Assembly: GCF_000717185.1 (NCBI RefSeq)
Contig: NZ_JNYE01000077.1
Location: 1 to 36,838, forward strand
DNA from: Kitasatospora phosalacinea
GTDB taxonomy: Bacteria > Actinomycetota > Actinomycetes > Streptomycetales > Streptomycetaceae
Length of the DNA: 36,838 bases
Reading direction: 5' to 3'
A model generated the notes under the pieces. The model was given only the letters and a program-made list of their open reading frames with translations. It had not been told where the DNA came from and did not search any database. Positions 7,495 through 14,800 of this stretch are shown here, piece after piece (the first letter of the stretch is position 1; every line of letters begins with the position of its first letter). The position numbers were made by a program, and so were the translations under genes.

Positions 7495-8589
7495 TCAGCA
7501 CCTTTCTGCTCCCTGGAAGAAGTCCTCCACGGGCACGGTGGTGTCCGCGAGGACGGAGTGCACGAGGTTGCCGACGGCCAGGTCCAGGATTCCCATGCCG
7601 AACGGGGAGAAGACGACCGGACGATCGCGCTCCGGCGCGGGGGCGCCGCTCAGGATCGCCGGAAGCGTGTGGCGTACGAACTCCCGCCCGCCGGTGAGCA
7701 GTTCGGCCAGGTGCAGCGAGGTGCGGGCCTTGAGCGCGTGGTCGACGTCGTCGACCACGTTGTGCGCGGCCAGCACCACCTCGGGGGCGAGGTCGCGCAG
7801 CGAGAGGTGCAGCACCACGGGGTTGTGGGCGAACAGCCGCGGGTCGTGGACGTGCGGCTCGCCCGCGGTGGTGGCGAACACCACCACCTGCCCCGCGGTG
7901 ATCGCCTCCTCGATGCTGCCGCAGACCGCCACCGGCGCCGCGAAGCGGCCGCGCAGCCGCTGCGCGAGGCGCTCGGCGTGCGGCAGGTGGGCGTCGTGCA
8001 GCAGGATCCGCTCCGGCTCGACGCCGGACTGCCCCAGGTAGTCCAGGACGTGCTCGCTGATCACGCCGGTGCCGATGACGGAGACGGTGCGCCGCCCGCC
8101 CTTCCCGCCGTCCAGCTCCCGCAGGGCCAGCACGGCCCCGGCCGCGGTGCGGCTCGCGCTGATGGCCGCGGCCTCCATGCAGGCCACCGGGTAGCCCGTG
8201 GTCTCGTCGTTCAGCACCAGCACGGCGGACGCCCGGGCCAGGCCGCGGTCGATGTTGCCGGGGAAGCTGGAGATCCACTTGATGCCGGTGACCCGCTCGC
8301 CGGAGTCCTCGGTGTAGTGCGCGGGCAGCGCGATGATGCGGTCCGCGTCGTGTTCCGGGAAGCGCAGGAAATAGCTGTCCGGATTCACCGTGCGCTGCGC
8401 GTGGTGCGCCTTGTAGGCGGATTCCACGGCGGCGACCACGGCGGCCCGGTCGCCGTTCACGACTTCGCGGACCCGGCTGCCCGAATAGACCCGGAATTCC
8501 GGCACGGAAAGCAGCGCGGATTTCGCGGTGGATTGCGCGGTGGATTGCGCGGTGGATTGCGTGGTCACTTCTGCGGGCCGCCCGTTCAT
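7495..8589 (-). CDS. sbnB: 2,3-diaminopropionate biosynthesis dehydrogenase, SbnB-like
   Basis: A 364-aa member of the ornithine cyclodeaminase/mu-crystallin fold. In staphyloferrin B and related pathways, SbnB oxidises N-(1-amino-1-carboxyl-2-ethyl)-glutamate with NAD to give L-2,3-diaminopropionate plus 2-oxoglutarate. Seen: substrate-side GIKWISSFPGN (102-112), the family helix ACMEAAAISASRTAA (136-150), and Rossmann loop VIGTGVISEH (171-180). The pairing with an SbnA-like synthase directly upstream (ATGA overlap at 8586-8589) makes the assignment strong. The N-terminus has an odd low-complexity stretch (STAQ repeats, residues 11-24) encoded by three exact 12-bp repeats. This suggests either a dispensable tail or a start further downstream, near residue 26. 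Confidence 0.9.
   Translation of the reverse strand: MNGRPAEVTTQSTAQSTAQSTAKSALLSVPEFRVYSGSRVREVVNGDRAAVVAAVESAYKAHHAQRTVNPDSYFLRFPEHDADRIIALPAHYTEDSGERVTGIKWISSFPGNIDRGLARASAVLVLNDETTGYPVACMEAAAISASRTAAGAVLALRELDGGKGGRRTVSVIGTGVISEHVLDYLGQSGVEPERILLHDAHLPHAERLAQRLRGRFAAPVAVCGSIEEAITAGQVVVFATTAGEPHVHDPRLFAHNPVVLHLSLRDLAPEVVLAAHNVVDDVDHALKARTSLHLAELLTGGREFVRHTLPAILSGAPAPERDRPVVFSPFGMGILDLAVGNLVHSVLADTTVPVEDFFQGAERC
8525..8560. repeat. 12-bp tandem repeat, 3 exact copies
   Basis: Three consecutive perfect copies of GCGGTGGATTGC lie inside the 5' end of the sbnB-like gene. They encode a repeating Gln-Ser-Thr-Ala tetrapeptide, so copy-number change would stay in frame. Confidence 0.9.
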
Positions 8590-9635
8590 GCGATGAGGTC
8601 CTGACGTTCTGCGCGCGGGTTCGCCGCGTCGCTCCGGAAATCCACCCCGACCCGCACCCGGCCGCTCTCGGCGGCGAGCATCGCGGGCAGCGCCCGGAAG
8701 GCGGAGGGGAACTTCGACCGGACCCAGTCGTCGCTGTAGATGGTGTCCAGGTACTTGTCCCCCATGTCGGGGGAGAGCGCGACCACCACGCTGTCCTCGG
8801 TGAAGCGGTCGGCGAGGTAGCGCACCCCCTGCAGCACGGCGCCGGTGGAGCCGCCGACGGTCAGCCCGCGCTGGGCCAGGGTGCGGCACATCCGGACGGC
8901 GTCCGCCTCGTCGACCATCAGCACCTCGTCGACCAGCGAGGCGTCGGCCATCGGGGGCTTGCGGCTGGTGCCGAGGCCGGGGATCCAGCGCTTGCCGGAG
9001 GCCCCGCCGAAGGTCACCGACCCCATCGAGTCGACCCCGACCAGCAGGGTCTCCGGCGAGTGCTCGCGGAAGTAGCGGGCCAGGCCCATCAGGGTGCCGG
9101 TGGTGCCGGTGCCGACCACCAGGCAGTCCACCCGGGGCGCGGCGGCCAGGATCTCGGGGCCGGTCATCCGGTAGTGGGCGCGCCAGTTGCTCTGGTTCGC
9201 GTACTGGTTGAGCCAGATCAGGCCGGGGTCCTCGGCGCACAGGCGCTGCACCAGGTCGATCCGGGTGCCCAGGTAGTTCCCGGTCGCGTCCCGCTCCTCG
9301 ACGGTGATCACCTCGGCCCCCAGGGCCCGCATCTTGGCGACGGTGCTGGGCGCGGCGTTGGGGTCGGTGACGCAGGTGAAGCGGTAGCCGCGCTCGGCGC
9401 AGATCAGCGCCAGCGCCACCCCGAGGTTGCCGGAGGAGGACTCGACGAACCGCGCCCCGGGCGCGACGCCGCCCGCCTCCTCCAGGTCGATGACCATCTG
9501 CAGCGCGGTCTTGAGCTTGATCGAACCGGCCGCGTTGAGCCCTTCCAGCTTCAGCCGGACCGGGCAGGGCGCGATGCCCTGGACCACCACGAACAGACTG
9601 GACAGCGAGCGGTGGGCAATGGATTCCGGAAGCAT
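8586..9635 (-). CDS. sbnA: 2,3-diaminopropionate synthase, SbnA-like
   Basis: A 349-aa cysteine-synthase-fold PLP enzyme. SbnA condenses O-phospho-L-serine with glutamate to N-(1-amino-1-carboxyl-2-ethyl)-glutamate, the precursor split by SbnB. Seen: LEGLNAAGSIKLKTA with the likely PLP Lys40, phosphate loop SSGNLG (67-72), the glycine-rich VVGTGTTGTLMG and GGSTGAVLQG near the C-terminal third. The NAAGSIKLKTA form and the adjacent SbnB partner separate it from ordinary CysK/CysM. It is the first gene of the eight-gene operon. The ATG at 9635 has only a weak G-rich ribosome site (GGGGG about 11 nt upstream). The leader of about 175 nt contains the CebR-type operator described separately. Confidence 0.9.
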   Translation of the reverse strand: MLPESIAHRSLSSLFVVVQGIAPCPVRLKLEGLNAAGSIKLKTALQMVIDLEEAGGVAPGARFVESSSGNLGVALALICAERGYRFTCVTDPNAAPSTVAKMRALGAEVITVEERDATGNYLGTRIDLVQRLCAEDPGLIWLNQYANQSNWRAHYRMTGPEILAAAPRVDCLVVGTGTTGTLMGLARYFREHSPETLLVGVDSMGSVTFGGASGKRWIPGLGTSRKPPMADASLVDEVLMVDEADAVRMCRTLAQRGLTVGGSTGAVLQGVRYLADRFTEDSVVVALSPDMGDKYLDTIYSDDWVRSKFPSAFRALPAMLAAESGRVRVGVDFRSDAANPRAERQDLIA

Positions 9636-9787
9636 CGCGGTTCAGCCCCCGTGTCTCTCGCGATTACCCGCCGTGCGCACCGCTCCGGAAGGTTCGGACG
9701 GCTCCCGGGGTGCTAATTGGGCATGCTCAACCTCAGATGCCGACACGCCGCTTCCCCTCCCCGTGTGTACTTACTCCGAAGGCCTGA

Positions 9788-9801
9788 TGGGAGCGCTCCC
9801 A
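9788..9801. promoter_or_regulatory. CebR/CelR-type operator (perfect 14-bp palindrome)
   Basis: The sequence TGGGAGCGCTCCCA is an exact palindrome. It is identical to the binding site known for the cellobiose-sensing LacI-family repressors CebR (Streptomyces) and CelR (Thermobifida). It lies about 16 nt downstream of the -10 element of the predicted sbnA promoter and about 150 bp upstream of the start codon, a position suited to repression. It was not noticed anywhere else in the window. Confidence 0.85.
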
Positions 9802-9817
9802 CTGCAAGCCGCCGGAC

Positions 9818-9846
9818 AGCATGTCAGCGCCCGGGGTTCCTGTCAA
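9818..9846 (-). promoter_or_regulatory. Predicted promoter of the diaminopropionate operon
   Basis: Read on the minus strand: -35 TTGACA (9846-9841), a 17-nt spacer and -10-like CATGCT (9823-9818). The -35 is a perfect consensus; the -10 is poorer at its first base. Transcription would start near 9810, just before the CebR-type palindrome, leaving a leader of about 175 nt. Confidence 0.55.
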
Positions 9847-9969
9847 AGGTCCGATTACATGCTGGACACAAAGCGGTGGCGCGCCGTTTACCCGAGGTCT
9901 CCGGAGAACTCCCGGAGTTCGCCTGCGGCGCGGGGGAGGAAGAATCCGGAGATTCCGTGAACCCGCTGA

Positions 9970-11838
9970 TCAGGGGAGGTCCGGACGACCCCGGTCCGGA
10001 TCGGGGGTCGCGGCGTCGAAGCGCAGGCCCGAGGAGGCCTCGCCGCGGCCCGGGCGCTTCTCGCGGCCGCGCCAGACGTGGCTGCTGCCGTCGGGGCGGC
10101 GCACCAGCTGGTCCAGCATCCGGACCTCCACCCCGCCGCGGGTGACCTCCTCGTCCCGGACGCCCCCGGCGGCGTCCCGCAGGATCCGGCTCCGCGCGGC
10201 CCGCAGTTCGCCGGTGCGGGTCTCCAGCAGCCGGGCCCGCCGCAGCAGCCGCGGCCCGTCCGGCGCGCCGGGCCGCGGCGCCACCGGGACGAGCGGCGTC
10301 CAACTGCGCGCGACCGGGGTGGCCAGCCGCCACACCAGCTCGTACGCACTCGCCGAGCGGGCCCGCGGCAGGTCGAACTCGATCTGCTGCCAGGGCAGTT
10401 CGACGCCACGACCGGACGGGCCGAGCACCCGCTGCTCGATCGCCCAGGCCAGGTTGGCGGCCTCGTCGCGCTGCAGGGCGACCCGTTCCAGTGGTGGCGA
10501 GCCCAGCGCGGACCCCGCCGAGGGCAGCACCACCAGCAGCGGGTGGTCGCCCTCCGGGCCGCTCGCCGCGGCGGGCTGGAACTGGCGGCCGACGCCGTCC
10601 CCGGCCCGGGTCGCGGCGGTGCCCACCAGGGTCGCCGCGCCGAAGGTGTCCCGGACGACCACCCAGTCGACCCGGGCCACGCAGCCGACCGGGACCTCGA
10701 CCGGCGCCAGGTACCAGTCGGGGCTGTGCACCAGGGCGAAGTCGACCGCCAGCATCCGGGCCAGGTCGGTGGGGCCGCCGGTGGCCGCCCCCAGCGAGAC
10801 CCGGGCGTCCTCGAACTCCCAGAACCGGTCGGCGGGCATGCCCGGGTAGCGCAGCGGCGCGGGCAGCGCGGTGGCGGTCCGCTGCCCGGTCGCTCCCCCG
10901 TCCGCCGCCGCCCCGAGGGCGCGCCCGGGGTCCGCGTCCTGGGCCCGGCCCGTGTCGAGGTCGAGGTCGAGGTCGTACCAGGCCAGGCCGGTGCCGTCGT
11001 ACGCCGGTGCGCGCAGCACCAGCTCGGCGGCGGGCGCGTCGGCGGCGGGCGCGTCGGCGGCGGGCGCGTCGGCGGCGGGCGCGTCGGCGGCGGGCGGCTC
11101 GGCGGACGGCTCGGCGGGCGGCAGCGGGGGCGCGGCCAGCGAGAACGCGTACTCGAGGCGGTCGGGCACCCAGCTGGGCGGGGTGGGGTCGGCGCCGGGG
11201 GCCAGGACGCCCCAGTCCTCGGCGAGTTCGCGCTGCCAGTCGCGCAGCGCGTCCTCCAGCGCGCCGGGGTCGGCCCCGGCCGTCGCACCGGCGGGCAGCC
11301 CGCCGTCCGCCAGCAGGGCCAGCACCTTGGCGCCGTCCAGCACCCGGCCCGCCAGCAGGCGCCGGTAGCGCACCTCGTCGGGGCCGAGCGGGGCGTCGTC
11401 GGGCGCGGTCGCGTCGAAGCGCAGTTCGGGGCGGGCGGCCAGGGCGTCGGCGACCGCGGTGAGGTGGCGGGCGGCGAGGTGGCGGCGCAGCGACCGGCCG
11501 GCCCGGACGGCGGCGGTCCAGGGGGTGGCGGCCGGGTCGCCGGGGGTGATCAGCGCCTCCTGTTCGACCAGCCGTTCCAGCGGGGCGGCGTCGTCGCCGA
11601 GCGGAAGGGCGGGCCGTCCGGGGGTGCCCTCGGGCCGGTAGCGGGTGAACCGGGACCAGCTGACCTTGGTGTCGAGGGCGACGGGGCTGCCCCCGTCGTC
11701 GCCGGTGAGTTCGCCCAGCTGCCACTGCCGGAGCAGGAACCACAGCGGGTCGGCGGTCTCGGCGGCGAGTCCGACGGCGATGTCGGGGGTGGCGGCGTGC
11801 GGCTCGACCCGGCCCCAGCGCACGATGGTCTGGTCCAT
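9970..11838 (-). CDS. Unknown protein of large-protein module (gene 5, 622 aa)
   Basis: A 622-aa protein with no signal peptide, membrane helix or catalytic motif that I can recognise. Its N-terminus has a conspicuous block, DPLWFLLRQWQLGELTG (30-46) followed by DDGGSPV. I recall near-identical wording (DPLW-LARQWQ-GE) in uncharacterised proteins of other bacteria, but cannot check it. Residues about 249-268 are an Ala-Asp-Ala-Pro repeat encoded by four exact 15-bp copies, probably a flexible linker between two folded halves. The C-terminus is Arg-rich. The ATG at 11838 is preferred over the adjacent TTG; GGGGAG lies just upstream. It is the last gene of five on the minus strand, 46 bp after the 1505-aa gene. 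Function unknown; a structural or assembly role beside the giant neighbours is inference only. Confidence 0.75.
   Translation of the reverse strand: MDQTIVRWGRVEPHAATPDIAVGLAAETADPLWFLLRQWQLGELTGDDGGSPVALDTKVSWSRFTRYRPEGTPGRPALPLGDDAAPLERLVEQEALITPGDPAATPWTAAVRAGRSLRRHLAARHLTAVADALAARPELRFDATAPDDAPLGPDEVRYRRLLAGRVLDGAKVLALLADGGLPAGATAGADPGALEDALRDWQRELAEDWGVLAPGADPTPPSWVPDRLEYAFSLAAPPLPPAEPSAEPPAADAPAADAPAADAPAADAPAAELVLRAPAYDGTGLAWYDLDLDLDTGRAQDADPGRALGAAADGGATGQRTATALPAPLRYPGMPADRFWEFEDARVSLGAATGGPTDLARMLAVDFALVHSPDWYLAPVEVPVGCVARVDWVVVRDTFGAATLVGTAATRAGDGVGRQFQPAAASGPEGDHPLLVVLPSAGSALGSPPLERVALQRDEAANLAWAIEQRVLGPSGRGVELPWQQIEFDLPRARSASAYELVWRLATPVARSWTPLVPVAPRPGAPDGPRLLRRARLLETRTGELRAARSRILRDAAGGVRDEEVTRGGVEVRMLDQLVRRPDGSSHVWRGREKRPGRGEASSGLRFDAATPDPDRGRPDLP
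11036..11095. repeat. 15-bp tandem repeat, 4 exact copies
   Basis: Four perfect copies of GCGTCGGCGGCGGGC, flanked by degenerate ones, encode the Ala-Ala-Asp-Ala-Pro linker of the 622-aa protein. The copy number is likely variable between strains. Confidence 0.9.
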
Positions 11839-11884
11839 CAACTCCCCGCTTCCGTAAGGGTTTTCGTCTCGTGGAGGTGTCGCA

Positions 11885-14800
11885 TCAGAGGGTGGCCGCC
11901 AGCGCGCGCCAGGCGGCGATCGAGAACTTCGGCCAGGGCGCGGCGGTGAGTGCGGACAGCGCGGTGGCGCGGCCGTCGTCGCGGACGTAGGTCAGCGGCA
12001 GGTACTCGTCGAGGCCGGTGGGGGCGAGCTCGTCCAGGTCGACGCCGCGCAGCAGGGCCAGGTCCGTCGCCTCGCGGGCGGCGGCGTGCAGGGCGGTCCA
12101 GCTCCAGGGGCTGCCGGGGTCGGCGGGGACGGCGAGCAGGACGGTCTGCGGGGGGCGGGCGCCGGGCGCGTCGTAGTGGACGGCGAGGCCGGTGGTGACG
12201 GTCGGGGCGGGTAGGACCTCGGTGGTCTCGTCCAGGACCAGGGCGTGCGGGTCGGGCCCGGGGGCGGGGCCGACCAGCAGCAGGTGGGTGTGGTTGCGGT
12301 CGGGGCGGCCGGGCAGGGCCTCGGTGCGGGGGCGTTTCCAGGCGCGCAGCGGGTTGCCGGTGCCGGGGTCGGGGTCGAGCGGTCCGCCGAGCCAGGCCAG
12401 GCCGGGGGTGGGCGGCAGGTGGCAGGGGGTGAGGGGGTCGGCGGGCTGTCCGGCGGCCTCCCGGAACAGGGCGAGGTCGTCGAGCCGGGCCGGCGCGGGG
12501 CGGACCCTTCCGAGGCGGGCCAGCCAGCGCTCGACCTCGGCGGCGGGGACGCCGGGGACGGGGGCGGGCGGTGCGGTGCCGGTGGCGGGGACGGTGGGGA
12601 CGACCGGGTCGCCGCCGATCCGCCGGACGATCCGGGTGAGGGTGTCGAGGCCGGTGGGCGCGGAGCGGAGCGCGTCGAGGGCGCCGTCCCGGGCGGCCGC
12701 GGCGGCGTCGGCGGGGAGCGCGAGCAGGCCGTGGACGTCGCGGCGCAGCGCGAGGGCGGCGGCCGCCGCGGCGAGGGCCTCCGCGCGGGGCAGGTCGGGG
12801 CCGGGGCCGACCGCGCCGGGGAGGCCGAGGCGGGCGAGCGGGGTGAGCAGGCTGCGCGGCAGCCGGTCCCCTTCGGCGGCGGCCGCGGCGGCGGCGGTGA
12901 TCGCCGCGATCGCGGCGTCGGTCTCGTCGAGCCGTTCGCGGACGGCGGTGGCGAGCGGGGCGAGGTCGGCGCGGGCGGGCGGTGCCGGGGCGGTGGTGGT
13001 GGCGGCGGTCGGGTCGCCGTCCGCGGGTGCGGTCAGGTCGGTTGGCGCGGTCAGGTCGGCGGCGGTGGCGGGCCGGGCGGTGGCGAGCAACTCGGCTGCG
13101 GTGGCGGCGAGTTCGAGCAGCTGCTCGTCGGCGGTGCAGCGGGCGTCCAGCGGCCGGGTGCCGGTGGGGGCGGGCCGGGCCTCGGCGAGCAGGTCGAGGG
13201 CGCACAGCCCGAGGGCGTCCAGCGTGGTGGTGGCGCCGTCGGGGGTGCGGACCTGCTGGGCGGTGGCGGGGCCGAGGACCTGTTCGGCCCAGAGTTCGGC
13301 GCGGGGGGCGAGCAGGGCGCGCGGGGCGGTGCGGTCCCAGCCCGCGGTGCCGGTGCGGCCGTCGAGGGTGAGCAGGACGCGGTGGGTGAGGGTGACGCCG
13401 GAGCGCGGTTCGGCGGCGACGGTGGTCTCCGGCGGGTGGCCGCCCTCGGCGAGGGCGGCGAAGGCGGCGCCCGCGGCTTCGGGTCGGCCGGTGGCGATCC
13501 GGTGCAGGCCCTCGGCGACGAGCAGGTCGGCGACGGCTTCGACGGCGGTGTCGAGTTCGGCGAGGACGGGGCGGAAGCGGGGGTCGGCGGTGCCGGGGAC
13601 GGTGCCGGCGAGGGTGTCCCGGGCGGTCCACACGTCGAGGCCGTCGACGACCTCGGCGGGCACCACGGCGTCCTGGCCGGGCGGCAGGGGTTCGCCGGGG
13701 GCGCCGGTGGTGCGGCGCTGCGGGTAGCGCTCGCGCAGTTCCTGCACCAGGGTGTGCAGTCCGGCGTCGTGCAGGCCGCGTTCGAGCCGGTAGCCGAGCA
13801 GGGCGCCGAGCGGCTGGCCGTTCGCGGTGCCCGCGAGGAGTTCGCGGGCGAGCCGGACCCGCCGGGAGGTGAGGTCGAGGGAGGCGACGGTGCTGCCGTC
13901 GCCGCGGTGGGCGAGTTCCCCGGCCCGGAGCATCCCGGCGGTGACGGCCTGCTGCAGCGAGGGGGCGTGGACGTAGCCGACCGGGTCGGCGGGGCGGCGC
14001 GGGTCGGGCGCCTCGCCGCCCCCGGCGGTGACGTGCGCGCGCCAGTCGGCGGGGGCGGCGGCCGGGTCGGCGGGGGCGGAGCGCGGGCGGACGTCGACCA
14101 GCACGCCCCAGGCGCCGACGTGCAGCCCGGTGGGGCGGCGGTCGCGCAGCCGGGCCAGGCGCTGGGCGGCGAGCGAGGTGAACCAGGCGTCGAGGCGGGT
14201 GGCCGCGCAGGCGAGCGCCTCGCCGGTGAGCCGGGTGTACTGCGCGTCGGTGAGGTCGGCGGCGGCGAGGTCGGCGACGGCCTGCCGCGTCCCGGCGAAG
14301 GCGTTGACCGGGACGAGCGGGACGTCCGCGCCGATCCCGTCCAGCACGGACTGCAGCAGGCCCCGGTCGGTGACGATCTCGGTGAGCGCCAACCCCCGTG
14401 CCTGCTGCGGGAGTTGCAGTTGCCGGTCCTCCAGCAGGTCCTCGGCCGGGCGGGTGAACAGCTCGACCCGCGGGCGGGTCACCGTCAGGGCGGACTCGGC
14501 GAGTTCCGGCGGGACGGCGACGGCGGTGCGGACCGCGGCGGGGGCCAGCATCCGGCCGAGGCTCAGCACGTCGAGCTCCCCGGCCAGTTGCAGGGCGTGC
14601 TCGACCAGCACGTACAGCAGGTCGGTCGGCGGCGTCCCGTCCACCTCCAGCAGCCCCAGCCGGTGGCGGGGGCCGGTGAGCCGCCGCAGGTAGCCGGCGG
14701 GCGTCTCCCAGCCCGCGCGGTGCGGGTCGGTGCGGGCGACGGCCGCGGTGACGGCCCTGGTGCCGCGCAGCACCAGCCGTTCGAACCGGGTGCCGGTGGC

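Larger units (their letters stand above)
9636..9969. other. Regulatory intergenic region upstream of the diaminopropionate operon
   Basis: This 334-bp gap lies between the end of the five-gene large-protein module and the start of the sbnA-like gene, both on the minus strand. It is visibly less GC-rich than its surroundings. It holds a -35/-10 pair, a perfect CebR-type operator, a small inverted repeat at 9942-9955 (GAATC-CGGA-GATTC) and a 6-bp stem at 9899-9917 (CTCCGG/CCGGAG) that could help end transcription of the module. No convincing small gene was found. Confidence 0.7.

Noticed and set aside
9717..10145. Possible small plus-strand gene upstream of the diaminopropionate operon
   Set aside because: It runs through the operator, promoter and into the antisense of a real gene, lacks a ribosome site and shows no actinomycete codon bias.
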